Shown one piece after another: positions 33,834 through 43,704 of a DNA stretch of 64,000 nucleotides (its first letter is position 1; every line of letters begins with the position of its first letter). Made by a program: the position numbers and the translations under genes. This DNA comes from an uncultured Lacticaseibacillus sp. (GTDB taxonomy: Bacteria; Bacillota; Bacilli; Lactobacillales; Lactobacillaceae): contig CAKRNG010000002.1 of the NCBI GenBank assembly GCA_934370925.1, positions 70,572-134,571 on the forward strand. The letters are read 5' to 3'. The notes beneath the pieces are model-generated. The model saw nothing but the letters and a program-made list of their open reading frames with translations, was not told the DNA's origin and did not search any database.

Positions 33834-36269
33834 TTATATGAGCGTTTCCATCAACCGTATGTGTACGTACTGCGGTTCACCTAACGCATCTGTATCAAGC
33901 ACGAAGGAACCGTTCCCGAAGCGGTCGCCGACTGGGTGATCCGCTGGGTTAATGGTGGTGATGGTGCCGTCAGGGGTCAGGACATCCATGACCACGCCCT
34001 CAGCAACAGCCCGCGCCGCAATAATCCGGTGGGGGCTCTTCTTCAGTTCCCGCAGAATCTGCAGGCCTCGTTTTGCCCGACTCGTTGGCATCACTTCACT
34101 AATCGGCATCTGCTTGAACGCCCCGCGCTGCGTCACAATCGCCACGCGTTCGTTCGTACTGTCAGCCAGAATGAAGTTCGCCACGGTATCGTCGTCCTTC
34201 AGGTTAATCATCTTCACACCCGCAGCCCGAGCACCCGTTACGGGCACTTCGGACGCGGCGAAACTCAGCCCATAGCCATGGGTCGTTGCCGTGAAGATAA
34301 TCTGGTCGTCTGCCTTCTCGGTGTAGTAGAGGTCCGTCACGTGGGCATCCCCCTTCACCTTCATCGCCATCATCGGCTTGCTCCGGTACGTCCGCGTTGG
34401 CTGCAAGTCCGCCAGGCGGGTCTGCTTAATCATGCCGTCGCTCGTCCCCAGAACAAACGTCCCTGGCAGCGTGAGGTCCTTAAAGGTAAAGACCGCCAGC
34501 ACCTTCTCGTTCGTCCCCAAACCAACTGTCTGACTGAGGTGCTCTCCAGAATCCTTCCACCGTTCATCACTCAGCTCATGCACGGGCCGGTAGATGACGT
34601 TGCCGAGAGTCGTGAAGATGTAGACGTGATCGAGGGTGGATTGTTGACCTTGGTAGATAATGAAGTCTTCATCTTTCAACCCGTTCTGACCAGCATCCAC
34701 GGCTTGGTAACTACGCAAGCTACTGCGCTTCACGTAACCGTCGCGGGAAACAAGCACCATGACCTGTTCGTCCGCCACCATGACGGTTGTGTCGACTTCG
34801 AGCTGTTCCACTTCATTCTCGATGACGCTCTTACGTGGGGTCGCGTATTCTTGAGAAATCCGCTGCAGTTCCTTGCGAATCACCTTATCACGGGCACTCG
34901 GGTCGCTGAGAATCTGCTCGTATTCGGCAATTGCCTGGGCTAATTCAGCAGATTCCTTCTGCAACGCGGTGATATCCGTGTTCGTCAGGCGGTACAGTTG
35001 CAGGGACACGATGGCTTCTGCCTGTTCCGGCGTGAAGTCATAGGCGGCGACCAAGTTGTTCTTGGCATCCCCCTTATCCTTGCTTCCCCGAATCGTCTTG
35101 ATGACCTGGTCCAGAATCGACAGGGCCTTCATCAGCCCCTGAACGATGTGCTGTCGTGTCTGGGCTTTCTTCAAGTCGAACTGGGTCCGCTTGGTGACAA
35201 TCTCGCGGCGGTGGGCCAGGTAGGCTTCGAGCATTGGCTTGAGGCCAAGCAACTTCGGCTGCAAGTCTGCAATCGCGACCATGTTGAAGTTGTAGGTCAC
35301 CTGCATGTCCGTGTTCTTGAACAGGTAGGTCAAAATACCTTCCGCGTTGGCGTCCTTCTTGAGTTCAATGACCACGGACAAGCCGAAGCGGTCACTCTCA
35401 TCCCGAATTTCGCTAATCCCATCGACCTTCTTGGCGAGCCGCAAATCATCAATCCGCTTAATCATCGTTGCCTTATTGACTTCATATGGCAACTCACTGA
35501 TGACAATCTGCTGCCGGTGCCCGCGAACTTCGACGATTTCCGTCTTCGAGCGGACCACAATGCGGCCACGACCGGTTTCGTACGCCTTACGAATACCATC
35601 CAGCCCCTGAATAATCCCCCCAGTTGGAAAATCTGGGCCCTTCACGGCGGTCATCAGCTGTTCGAGGCGAATATCCGGGTCGTCCATCAGCATAAGCAAT
35701 GCTTCAATGACTTCCCCTAGGTTGTGGGGTGGAATTTCTGTCGCGTAACCCGCCGAAATCCCAGTCGCCCCGTTCACAAGGAGGTTCGGGAAAGCAGCGG
35801 GTAAGACGGTGGGTTCCTGCAGCGTGTCATCGAAGTTGAGCACCATATCCACGGTCTCTTTGTCGATATCCCGCAGTAGTTCACCCGAAATCTTGGATAA
35901 ACGAGCTTCCGTGTAACGCATGGCAGCGGGTGGATCCCCGTCCATGGACCCGTTGTTCCCGTGCATCTCAATCAGGGGAAGCCGCAACTTCCAATCTTGC
36001 GAGAGACGCACCATGGCTTCATAGATGGAACTATCGCCGTGGGGGTGGAAATTACCCATGACGTTCCCAACGGACTTCGCGGACTTCCGGAAACCCTTGT
36101 CGTACGTATTCCCGTCACGGTTCATCGCGTAGAGAATCCGCCGTTGAACGGGTTTCAAGCCATCCCGCACGTCAGGAAGCGCACGTTCTTGAATAATATA
36201 TTTGGAATAGCGGCCGAAGCGGTCACCCATGACCTCTTCAAGCGTTAATTCTTGAACTTGATTTGCCAT
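33834..36269 (-). CDS. parC: DNA topoisomerase IV subunit A
   Basis: An 811-residue type IIA topoisomerase subunit that cuts and rejoins DNA. The catalytic Tyr lies in [13 protein letters not shown] (about residue 118), and the quinolone-region helix [20 protein letters not shown] precedes it. The C-terminal beta-pinwheel spans about 490–800; no GyrA-box (QRRGGKG) was seen, which favours ParC over GyrA. Together with ParE it decatenates daughter chromosomes. It follows parE by 3 bp, with AAAGGAAAG as ribosome binding site. The parE–parC pair next to a divergent plsY is the usual order in this family. Confidence 0.95.
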   Translation of the reverse strand: MANQVQELTLEEVMGDRFGRYSKYIIQERALPDVRDGLKPVQRRILYAMNRDGNTYDKGFRKSAKSVGNVMGNFHPHGDSSIYEAMVRLSQDWKLRLPLIEMHGNNGSMDGDPPAAMRYTEARLSKISGELLRDIDKETVDMVLNFDDTLQEPTVLPAAFPNLLVNGATGISAGYATEIPPHNLGEVIEALLMLMDDPDIRLEQLMTAVKGPDFPTGGIIQGLDGIRKAYETGRGRIVVRSKTEIVEVRGHRQQIVISELPYEVNKATMIKRIDDLRLAKKVDGISEIRDESDRFGLSVVIELKKDANAEGILTYLFKNTDMQVTYNFNMVAIADLQPKLLGLKPMLEAYLAHRREIVTKRTQFDLKKAQTRQHIVQGLMKALSILDQVIKTIRGSKDKGDAKNNLVAAYDFTPEQAEAIVSLQLYRLTNTDITALQKESAELAQAIAEYEQILSDPSARDKVIRKELQRISQEYATPRKSVIENEVEQLEVDTTVMVADEQVMVLVSRDGYVKRSSLRSYQAVDAGQNGLKDEDFIIYQGQQSTLDHVYIFTTLGNVIYRPVHELSDERWKDSGEHLSQTVGLGTNEKVLAVFTFKDLTLPGTFVLGTSDGMIKQTRLADLQPTRTYRSKPMMAMKVKGDAHVTDLYYTEKADDQIIFTATTHGYGLSFAASEVPVTGARAAGVKMINLKDDDTVANFILADSTNERVAIVTQRGAFKQMPISEVMPTSRAKRGLQILRELKKSPHRIIAARAVAEGVVMDVLTPDGTITTINPADHPVGDRFGNGSFVLDTDALGEPQYVHIRLMETLI

Positions 36270-36272
36270 CGA

Positions 36273-38285
36273 TTACTTTCCTTTCCGCCCCAGCTGTTTC
36301 TTAAGCGTCTGGGCCCCGAACTGGATGTTTTCGTGTTCAGCCGTTTGGGTTTCAAGAATGGAGCCTTCTTCGTCGAGCGTGAACTGCACGTTTTGTTCAA
36401 TCCATTCGCGTCGTGGTTCCACCTTATCGCCCATCAACGTTGTCACGCGCCGTTCAGCGAGCTGCGCATCGTCAATTCGTACCCGAATCAGCGTACGCGT
36501 TTCGGGGTTCATGGTTGTCTCCCAAAGCTGGTCGGCGTTCATTTCCCCAAGTCCCTTGAACCGGGTCAACGTGTAACCACGCCCCATGGACTTAACTTCC
36601 TTCTCGAGTTCCGCATCGGTCCAGGCATAGCGAATTTCGGTCTTCGCACCGCTCCCCTTAGACAAACGATAGAGTGGTGGCAGGGCAATATAAACCTTGC
36701 CAGCGTCAATCAATGGCCGCATGTACCGGTAGAAGAACGTCAGGAGCAGAATCTGGATGTGCGCCCCATCGGTATCCGCATCGGTCATGATGATGACTTT
36801 ATCGTAGTTACAGCTCTTGATGTCGAAATCATTCCCGACACCCGCACCAATCGTGTAGATCATCGTGTTGATTTCTTCATTCTTCATGATGTCCTGCAGC
36901 TTGGCCTTCTGGGTGTTCAGCACCTTCCCGCGCAGTGGCAGGATGGCCTGGAACTTCCGGTCACGGCCCTGCTTGGCGGAACCACCGGCAGAATCCCCTT
37001 CGACGAGGTACAGTTCGTTCTTCGCCGCGTTCTTACTCTGTGCTGGCGTGAGCTTACCGGAGAGGACACCCTGGTCCTTCTTCTTCTTCTTGCCTGTCCG
37101 TGATTCGTCACGTGCTTTGCGGGCCGCTTCACGGGCTTCACGCGCACGAACAGCCTTCTTCACGAGCTCTTGAGCAGCATCCCCAGCTTCCATCAACCAG
37201 AAGCTCAGCTGTTCGTAGACAACACTGTCCACGACTGGCCGGGCCTGCTGGGTGCCGAGCTTGCCCTTCGTCTGCCCTTCGAACTGCAGGAGTTCTTCGG
37301 GGATGCGGACGGAAAGGACACCTGCGAGCCCTTCGCGAACATCCGTTCCCTCCAGGTTCTTATCGCGTTCCTTCAGCAGGTTCACCTTACGCGCAAAGTC
37401 GTTAAAGGCGCGCGTAAACCCACTACGCAAGCCAGTTTCGTGCGTCCCACCATCACCCGTACGGACATTATTCACGAACGAGATGATGTTTTCAGAGTAG
37501 CCATCGTTGTACTGGCCGGCAAAATCGACCACGATGCCGTCTTTTTCACCCTCGAACTGCATGACGTCAGACATCGAATCCTTGCCTTCATTCAGGTAGG
37601 ACACGAAGCTCTTGAGGCCGTCTGGGTAGTGGTAGGTTTCGCTCCGGTCGGCTCGTTCGTCGGTGAGCGTAATGGTGATGTCCTTGAGTAAGAAAGCAGA
37701 TTCGCGTAGGCGTTCCGCTAACGTGTCAAAGTTATAGGTTGTGGTGGAGAAAATCGTTGGATCGGGCTTGAACGTCAACGTCGTCCCGTTCGGTTCACGA
37801 ACCTTGCCGAGTTTCTGTAGCCCGCCGTCTGGATGGCCCCCATTGATGAAATTCTCCATGTAGGCCTGACCGTCACGGACAACCCGGACCGTTAAGGATT
37901 CACTGAGCGCGTTCACAACGGAAGAACCCACCCCGTGCAACCCACCGGATGTCTTGTAGCTGTTCTGGCTGAACTTACCACCCGCATGCAGTACCGTCAG
38001 GATGACCTCAATCGTGGGTTTCCCACTGGCGTGCATCCCCGTTGGCATTCCTCGACCATGATCGACCACGGTGATGGAATTATCCTTATGAATCGTGACC
38101 GCAATCACATCCCCGTAACCGGCGAGTGCTTCATCGACCGCGTTATCGACAATTTCATAAACCAGGTGGTGCAGACCACGTCCGTCAGTTGACCCGATGT
38201 ACATCCCGGGACGCTTCCGCACAGCTTCAAGGCCTTCAAGCACCTGAATTGACGCGTCTGTGTATGTTTCGCTTGGCTTCGCCAT
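36273..38285 (-). CDS. parE: DNA topoisomerase IV subunit B
   Basis: A 670-residue ATPase subunit. The GHKL ATP site is visible in EIVDNAVDEALAGYG, VVDHGRGMPTG and GGLHGVGSSVVNALS. The Toprim domain has EGDSAGGSAKQGRDR and DADTDGAHI, and the C-terminal Toprim-linked block FKGLGEMNADQLWETTM is intact. It forms the ParC2ParE2 heterotetramer. AGAGG sits before ATG 38285. Identification as ParE rather than GyrB rests on the ParC partner and the plsY neighbour. Confidence 0.95.
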   Translation of the reverse strand: MAKPSETYTDASIQVLEGLEAVRKRPGMYIGSTDGRGLHHLVYEIVDNAVDEALAGYGDVIAVTIHKDNSITVVDHGRGMPTGMHASGKPTIEVILTVLHAGGKFSQNSYKTSGGLHGVGSSVVNALSESLTVRVVRDGQAYMENFINGGHPDGGLQKLGKVREPNGTTLTFKPDPTIFSTTTYNFDTLAERLRESAFLLKDITITLTDERADRSETYHYPDGLKSFVSYLNEGKDSMSDVMQFEGEKDGIVVDFAGQYNDGYSENIISFVNNVRTGDGGTHETGLRSGFTRAFNDFARKVNLLKERDKNLEGTDVREGLAGVLSVRIPEELLQFEGQTKGKLGTQQARPVVDSVVYEQLSFWLMEAGDAAQELVKKAVRAREAREAARKARDESRTGKKKKKDQGVLSGKLTPAQSKNAAKNELYLVEGDSAGGSAKQGRDRKFQAILPLRGKVLNTQKAKLQDIMKNEEINTMIYTIGAGVGNDFDIKSCNYDKVIIMTDADTDGAHIQILLLTFFYRYMRPLIDAGKVYIALPPLYRLSKGSGAKTEIRYAWTDAELEKEVKSMGRGYTLTRFKGLGEMNADQLWETTMNPETRTLIRVRIDDAQLAERRVTTLMGDKVEPRREWIEQNVQFTLDEEGSILETQTAEHENIQFGAQTLKKQLGRKGK

Positions 38286-38747
38286 CTTCTAACCTCTCTT
38301 CAAAGCAATACTTTTACTTTACACCATGCTAGGCGTTGCCACCAGAAAATTTCCGTCCGGTCGGCGCAAAAGACGCCGTTACCCGGTTTCATCTGGTTGG
38401 CGCTACTAGAAATACCAGTCCAAAATTGACGGGCTCGCATGCGGTACGGCGAACGTGACCGGCCAGCATGTCGATAAGTGCGCTTTTTCGTGATTGCGAA
38501 CGTATGCTCGTAGTCTGCAATAGTTTAACGCCAAAACGCAACACGTGTCAAAAGGAATCCGTTTCACCCGTCACAGATATCACACATGTTCTTATTCCGC
38601 GGGCTGGCGCGTCACTTTTGGGCATCAAGCATCATTTATCGCATTCTTACGTGTTCTTTTTTGCCCGTTATTCGCTTTCCGTTGCACTTTAACAGTTGCC
38701 ACACCTTTAAAAAATGCTAAACTGAAAGTCTGGAAAGGAGTGGCAGC
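38286..38747. other. Divergent intergenic region parE/plsY
   Basis: About 460 bases. A clear plsY promoter is at its right end. For parE a TAAAGT-type -10 box lies near 38316–38321 on the minus strand. The middle part (38340–38640) contains no gene I can support; the open frames there lack ribosome binding sites. Confidence 0.45.
38696..38723 (+). promoter_or_regulatory. Probable plsY promoter
   Basis: TTGCCA (38696–38701), 16-base spacer, TAAACT (38718–38723), 25 bp before the start codon. Confidence 0.55.
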
Positions 38748-39365
38748 ATGCTACTAGCGTTTTGTTTTGTGCTCGCTTACCTCATCGGATCAATTCCGTC
38801 TGGGGTTTGGATCGGGCAGATTTTCTGTCATAAAGATCCCCGTGATGCCGGCAGTCATAATATTGGCACGACCAACGCCTATCGCGTCCTTGGTCCCACC
38901 GCCGGCACCGCCGTTTTAATCCTCGACATCCTGAAGGGGACGCTCGGTGCGAGTTTGCCACGCCTGTTCGGTTACTCGCAACACTGGCTCATCCTCGTTT
39001 GCGGGATTGCCGCGGTGATTGGCCATACCGCCAGCATCTTCATCCAGTTCAAGGGGGGCAAGGCCGTGGCCACAAGCGCAGGGATTCTCCTGGCTTACAA
39101 CCCCATCTTGTTCCTGGTTGCGTCCACCATGTTCGTCTCCCTCATCCTCCTGTCCTCCATGGTCAGCGTCGCCAGCGTGGTTGCCATTACGGCCTTCACG
39201 ATTGTCGCCGCTTTTCTGCAGGACTGGGTGCTGACCGCAATTGCCGGTGCGTTAACGGTGGTCTTCATCGTCAAGCATCTGCCGAACATCAAGCGCATCC
39301 TGAACGGGACGGAAAACTTGGTTCCGTTTGGCGTTTATTACTGGCTCACCCATAAAAAACACTAA
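38748..39365 (+). CDS. plsY: Acyl-phosphate glycerol-3-phosphate acyltransferase
   Basis: A 205-residue integral membrane enzyme that transfers an acyl group from acyl-phosphate to glycerol 3-phosphate, the first step of phospholipid synthesis. The three family motifs are present: GSIPSGVWIG, the loop KDPRDAGSHNIGTTNAYRVLG, and FKGGKAVATSAG, plus a late KHLPNIKRILNGTE. Six to seven hydrophobic helices. The gene has AAAGGAG before its ATG and diverges from parE. Confidence 0.96.
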   Translation: MLLAFCFVLAYLIGSIPSGVWIGQIFCHKDPRDAGSHNIGTTNAYRVLGPTAGTAVLILDILKGTLGASLPRLFGYSQHWLILVCGIAAVIGHTASIFIQFKGGKAVATSAGILLAYNPILFLVASTMFVSLILLSSMVSVASVVAITAFTIVAAFLQDWVLTAIAGALTVVFIVKHLPNIKRILNGTENLVPFGVYYWLTHKKH

Positions 39366-39377
39366 TTAAATCCATTT

Positions 39378-39411
39378 AAAAACACGATGGCTGCTGCCAT
39401 CGTGTTTTTTG
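39378..39411. terminator. Bidirectional terminator plsY/epimerase
   Basis: AAAAACACGATGG and CCATCGTGTTTTTT form a 13-bp stem between two convergent genes. Confidence 0.95.
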
Positions 39412-39418
39412 TTTGTCG

Positions 39419-40291
39419 TTAGAAGACGGAGACGGTGTAACCTGCTTCAAACGTTGCGCCGCCAGCAAGCTTGTTGATGCCGCGCTTGGTTTCGAACTTT
39501 CCGTCAGATTCAGGGCCGTCCGCAACGCCCCACCATGGTTCGATGCAGCAGAATGCACCTGGTGTTGGGTAGTTGGACCAGATACCCACGTATGGCGCAC
39601 CCGTGACGCTGAGGGAGACACCATGCGTGTCCTTGTCCGTCGTCAGGCTCATGGCCGTTTCCTTACCGTCAAGGACGTAGATTAGGGCGTCATTCTTGAA
39701 CAGGTCGAGGGACAATGGCAGTTCGTTTTCGCTAACGGTCTTTCCGGCAGCGAAATCAGCGTACTTACCGGCCAGACCAACCTTGGTGCGGTCTGCTTCA
39801 GGGCTGAACTTAAACGTGTAGTCGTCGAAGTTCAGGCCGTCTTTCAGGGGCACGTTGAAGGCTGGGTGTGCACCGACGCTGAAGAACATTTCTTCGTCAG
39901 CAGGGTTTTCAACATGGTAGCCGATTGCAAGGTCTTTGCCCGTGAGCTTGTAACTCAGAACGAGGCGGAACGCAAATGGGTACTTTTCGTGTGTGGCGTC
40001 ACTATCGCGCAGTTCCAGTTCAACTGCATCTGCCGTCTGACTCGCCACCGTGAAGTCGAGGTCCCGGGCGAAACCGTGACGCGTCATGTGGTACGTCTTA
40101 CCGTTAACCGTGTACTGGTCGTCCTTCAATGCTCCCACGATTGGGAACAGAACGGGTGCGTGGCGTGCCCACACCTTTGGATCTGCCTGCCACATGTATT
40201 CCGTGCCGTCTTCCTTGCTGACCAAGGAAGCTAATTCTGCCCCGTGCAGATTGATTTCTGCCGTTAGAAACTCGTTTTCGATTTTGACCAT
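39419..40291 (-). CDS. Aldose 1-epimerase-like protein (LacX type)
   Basis: A 290-residue galactose-mutarotase-fold protein of the LacX/YeaD branch. Typical parts are the opening IENEFLTAEINLHGAELASL, HAPVLFPIVGALKDDQY, the RHGFARDLDFTV segment (catalytic His), SVGAHPAFNVPL and the final CCIEPWWGVADG. Members catalyse anomer conversion of hexoses or hexose phosphates; the exact sugar cannot be told. GGAGGG is 11 bp before the ATG. It precedes no sugar operon here, so it may serve general carbohydrate metabolism. Confidence 0.88.
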   Translation of the reverse strand: MVKIENEFLTAEINLHGAELASLVSKEDGTEYMWQADPKVWARHAPVLFPIVGALKDDQYTVNGKTYHMTRHGFARDLDFTVASQTADAVELELRDSDATHEKYPFAFRLVLSYKLTGKDLAIGYHVENPADEEMFFSVGAHPAFNVPLKDGLNFDDYTFKFSPEADRTKVGLAGKYADFAAGKTVSENELPLSLDLFKNDALIYVLDGKETAMSLTTDKDTHGVSLSVTGAPYVGIWSNYPTPGAFCCIEPWWGVADGPESDGKFETKRGINKLAGGATFEAGYTVSVF

Positions 40292-40342
40292 AATGCAATA
40301 AACCCTCCATGTAAAAAATGTTTTTAAATGTTGGAACCTAAA

Positions 40343-41743
40343 TTAAAGGATATAGCGGCTCATGTCGCTATCGCCGGCAATCTTGCCGACCTTATCGTCT
40401 ACATACTGCTCGGTAATGGTAATCGCACCCATTTGCATGTCTGGGCCTTCATACAGGATGTCTTCGAGTAGTTTCTCAAGAATCGTGGACAGGCGCCGCG
40501 CCCCAATGTTCTCTTGGGTCGTGTTCACGGTTGCGGCAATGTGCGCAATCTTCGCGATGGCTTCCTGGGTAAAGGTCACCTTCACACCGTCCGCGCCAAT
40601 CAGCGCCATGTACTGCTTCGTCAGCGCGTTGTCGGGTTCTGTCAGGATGCGAATGAAGTCCGATTCCGTCAGGTCCTTCAATTCAACGCGAATTGGGAAG
40701 CGCCCTTGCAGTTCCGCAATCAGGTCACTTGGCTTAGCCTCTGCGAACGCCCCGGAACCGATGAACAGCACGTGATCCGTATCGACGGGGCCGTACTTCG
40801 TGTTGACCTGCGAGCCTTCCACGATTGGCAAGATGTCGCGCTGCACCCCTTCACGGGAAACCTCACCGCTGCCGCTCTGCTTACGGCCGGTCGCGATTTT
40901 GTCAATTTCGTCGATGAAGATAATTCCGGCGTTCTCCGCGCGCTTGATGGCGTCGTGGGAAATGTCGGCACTGTTGACGAGCTTGGCGGATTCTTCCTTG
41001 ATGAAGACTTCGCGGGCTTCCTTCACGGTCATGGTGCGTTCGACCTTCTTCTTTGGCATCATGCTGCCGAGGGAGGCGGAGAGGTCAATTCCCATCGGGC
41101 CGTACATGTCGTTCATGTTGCCGGCCCCACCAGCAGGCGCATCTTCGACCTTCACCGTGAGTTCACGGTCTTCCAGCAGGCCCTTCTGCAACTGTTCAGC
41201 CACAGACAGGCGCTGGTTGCGGATGTCATCAGTGACTTCATCCTCCTCGGACTTCACCTCATCGTCATTCTGCAACGCCGACAACATGCTCATCATGTCA
41301 GCCATCGAGTTCTTCTGGCGCCGTTCCTTCTTGATGCCAGGCACCAAGAGCTTCACGAGGCGCTTATCGGCCGCCTGGGAAGCACGGGAACGCACCTGCG
41401 CGTACTGTTCGTCTTCTTCGAGCTTCACCGCCACGTCTACCAGGTCACGAACCATGGATTCCACGTCCCGGCCCACATACCCGACTTCGGTGAACTTAGT
41501 GGCTTCAACCTTGACGAACGGTGCGTTGACGGTCTTCGCCAGCCGCCGCGCGATTTCGGTCTTCCCCACCCCAGTTGGTCCAATCATGAGTAGGTTCTTG
41601 GGGGTGATGTCCTGCTGCATCTTCTCACTCAGCTGCATCCGGCGCCAACGGTTGTAAAGGGCAACCGCGACGGCCTTCTTTGCTTCCGTTTGGCCGATGA
41701 CGTACTTGTCGAGTTCAGCAACGATTTCTTTAGGTGTCTGCAT
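40343..41743 (-). CDS. hslU: HslU (ClpY) ATPase of the HslUV protease
   Basis: A 466-residue AAA+ unfoldase. Walker A is GPTGVGKTEIARRLA (about residues 54–68), Walker B is IIFIDEIDKIA, with the N-terminal IVGQ-like box reading VIGQTEAKKAVAVALYNRWRR. The I domain (about 110–240) is Glu/Asp/Lys-rich, and the C-terminal tail ends SRYIL, which docks in HslV to activate it. It unfolds proteins and feeds them to HslV. It lies 17 bp behind hslV, with AGGAGGC as ribosome binding site. Confidence 0.97.
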   Translation of the reverse strand: MQTPKEIVAELDKYVIGQTEAKKAVAVALYNRWRRMQLSEKMQQDITPKNLLMIGPTGVGKTEIARRLAKTVNAPFVKVEATKFTEVGYVGRDVESMVRDLVDVAVKLEEDEQYAQVRSRASQAADKRLVKLLVPGIKKERRQKNSMADMMSMLSALQNDDEVKSEEDEVTDDIRNQRLSVAEQLQKGLLEDRELTVKVEDAPAGGAGNMNDMYGPMGIDLSASLGSMMPKKKVERTMTVKEAREVFIKEESAKLVNSADISHDAIKRAENAGIIFIDEIDKIATGRKQSGSGEVSREGVQRDILPIVEGSQVNTKYGPVDTDHVLFIGSGAFAEAKPSDLIAELQGRFPIRVELKDLTESDFIRILTEPDNALTKQYMALIGADGVKVTFTQEAIAKIAHIAATVNTTQENIGARRLSTILEKLLEDILYEGPDMQMGAITITEQYVDDKVGKIAGDSDMSRYIL

Positions 41744-41760
41744 TCTGGTCGCCTCCTTAA

Positions 41761-42285
41761 CTAAAACGTCTCAACGCGAATGTTCTCGTTGGTGAAAATA
41801 TCGATGGTGCTGGCAATGGTCACGGCCTCTTTGGCAATCTCCGGTGCCGTCATGTCTTCCGCGTGGCGGAGCATGGCCACCGCCGCAGCCTGGGCGAAGT
41901 TACCACCACTCCCGATGGCCACAACGTCTTCGTCGGGGGCAATCACTTCACCGGTCCCAGAAATCAGGAGCAAGTCGTGTTCGTCCATCGCAATCAGCAT
42001 GGCTTCCAACTTCTGGAAGGAAGGGTCCTTCCGCCAGTCCTGAGCCAAAGCAACCGCGGAACGCCGCAAGTTTCCCTGGAAGAGTTCCAGTTTCTTCTCG
42101 AACCATTCTTCAAGCGTGATGGCATCCGCCACCCCACCCGCAAAGCCGATAACGACCTGATCGTTGTAAATCCGCCGAATCTTCTGCGCGGTGCCCTTCA
42201 TGATGACCTTTTCGCCCATCGTGACCTGACCGTCCCCCGCAATCGCGGTTTTGCCATTCTTACGTACTGCTGCAATTGTTGTCAT
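41761..42285 (-). CDS. hslV: HslV (ClpQ) protease subunit
   Basis: A 174-residue proteasome-like peptidase. After removal of the Met the N-terminal Thr ([23 protein letters not shown]) is the nucleophile, and the [17 protein letters not shown] block is intact. ATG 42285 is chosen because it exposes this Thr and has AAGAGGC upstream; an in-frame start 33 bp earlier would bury it. With HslU it forms a two-component protease. The order xerC–hslV–hslU equals Bacillus codV–clpQ–clpY. Confidence 0.96.
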   Translation of the reverse strand: MTTIAAVRKNGKTAIAGDGQVTMGEKVIMKGTAQKIRRIYNDQVVIGFAGGVADAITLEEWFEKKLELFQGNLRRSAVALAQDWRKDPSFQKLEAMLIAMDEHDLLLISGTGEVIAPDEDVVAIGSGGNFAQAAAVAMLRHAEDMTAPEIAKEAVTIASTIDIFTNENIRVETF

Positions 42286-42398
42286 TAATAAAGCCTCTTT
42301 CTCAATAAGTTTCATCACGTCGTCTCGTGATGGTCCAGCAATTAGTGCCTTGCCGGTTTTATTATCTTACGCACTCAGTCGCCGCCATACATCATTCT

Positions 42399-43334
42399 TT
42401 AGTCTGATTGTGACGGTGTGTCATCAGTCGGCTTATGCCCGGGAAAGTACTTCATGTAGTCATTCACCAGGTGCTCGGTCGTGACGTGCGTGTAAATTTG
42501 CGTGGTGGACAAACTGCTGTGGCCCAGAAGTTCCTGGACGCTCCGCAAATCTGCGCCGTGATCCAGCATGTGCGTGGCGAAGCTGTGCCGCAACATGTGG
42601 GGATGAATCTTCGCGGTCAAACTGGTTTCTTTAATCACCTGATCCAAGATGTACTCAATCCCGCGTGCCGTCAGCGGCTTCCCGTGCTGGTTCAAGAAGA
42701 CGTGGGGTTCCACCAGCCCGCGTACCCCCGCCAGTTCCATGCGTACCGTGTCCAAATATTGGTGCAGGGCGTCCGCGCACCGCTGCCCGAAGACAACGTA
42801 CCGGTCCTTGTTCCCCTTCCCGTGAATCAACATTGCCGACACGTTGAAGTCAATTTGCTTCAGTGTGAGGTCGGCGCACTCGGACACACGAATGCCCGTG
42901 CCGTAAAGAACCTCCAGAATGGCGCGGTTCCGTACAGTCAGCGGCTCGTCGCCACTCACCGCCTGAAACAGTGCTTCAATTTCGGGTTCAAAGAAGAATT
43001 GCGGCAGGTGGTTGTGCGTTTTTTTCGTTTCCACCAGTGCGAACGGATTCTCGGTTGCCGCCCCAATTTTCATCAGGAACTTGTACAGACCGCGGAGACT
43101 ACTCAACTTGCGCGAAGTGGTTGCGGGGCTGTACTGCTTCTCGTTCATGTAGGACACATAACTCGACACGGCGACCGCATCTACTTGGTCAAAGCCATTG
43201 AAACCACCGCTGTCGTCAAGGAAGTCGATGAAGGCTTGAATGTCTCGGCGGTAAGCTTTTTGTGTTTGAACGGAATACTGCCGCTCGGTGGTGAGGTACT
43301 GGATGAATTGTTCTAACTGCGCTACTTGTTCCAT
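42399..43334 (-). CDS. xerC: Site-specific tyrosine recombinase XerC
   Basis: A 311-residue recombinase that resolves chromosome dimers. An N-terminal core-binding SAM-like domain covers about 1–95. The catalytic residues are visible: Arg in GTGIRVSECADL, Lys in the GKGNKDR turn, HPHMLRHSFATHML (His and second Arg), LGHSS, and the nucleophile Tyr in TTQIYTHV. The ATG at 43334 gives the normal start and lies behind a weak GGTAGAG; the frame is open further upstream. In relatives trmFO sits between topA and xerC; it is absent here. Confidence 0.93.
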   Translation of the reverse strand: MEQVAQLEQFIQYLTTERQYSVQTQKAYRRDIQAFIDFLDDSGGFNGFDQVDAVAVSSYVSYMNEKQYSPATTSRKLSSLRGLYKFLMKIGAATENPFALVETKKTHNHLPQFFFEPEIEALFQAVSGDEPLTVRNRAILEVLYGTGIRVSECADLTLKQIDFNVSAMLIHGKGNKDRYVVFGQRCADALHQYLDTVRMELAGVRGLVEPHVFLNQHGKPLTARGIEYILDQVIKETSLTAKIHPHMLRHSFATHMLDHGADLRSVQELLGHSSLSTTQIYTHVTTEHLVNDYMKYFPGHKPTDDTPSQSD

Positions 43335-43704
43335 AACTAATACTCTACCATATTTCTTACGAATCCGCTTTCTTAATTTGGGTTTGGCAACGGCCGGACA
43401 CTTGCCACTCAATAAACGACTCAGAAAATCATCTGAGTTATTTGACAGTTGAAGTCGATATACCTACAAAGAATCTTTCAACGCGTATCATCGCCAACAA
43501 CACTGCGTCACCAAACCACGGTCCTCGGCGCCCTTAGCCGAGGACAAGCGTTTCATTGTCGTCGCCACAACCAGAATGTAGCTAAAATGGCGGGCGCAAC
43601 GCGAGCGACATTGGTTTCACTCAACCAAGCAAAAAGAGAGGCCACGCACAAGCGTAACCTCTCCCATTTGTTTAGCTGTTATCATCAACAGGCACAAACA
43701 CTGT
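43335..43704. other. Intergenic region topA/xerC, no trmFO
   Basis: About 370 bases. The part next to topA has its terminator; the remainder (about 43410–43620) holds no supported gene. The place is where trmFO is found in many Firmicutes. Confidence 0.5.
43636..43663 (-). terminator. Terminator of topA
   Basis: GAGAGG...ACGC pairs with GCGT...CCTCTC; on the minus strand a CTTTTT run follows. Confidence 0.8.

Noticed and set aside
33936..34943. Frame of 335 codons opposite parC
   Set aside because: Antisense to the ParC beta-pinwheel region; composition (His, Arg, Val) typical of shadow frames in this genome.
40514..41593. Frame of 359 codons opposite hslU
   Set aside because: Antisense to HslU, His/Arg-rich artefact of codon bias; no start signals.
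42435..43316. Frame of 293 codons opposite xerC
   Set aside because: Antisense to all catalytic motifs of XerC, no ribosome binding site.
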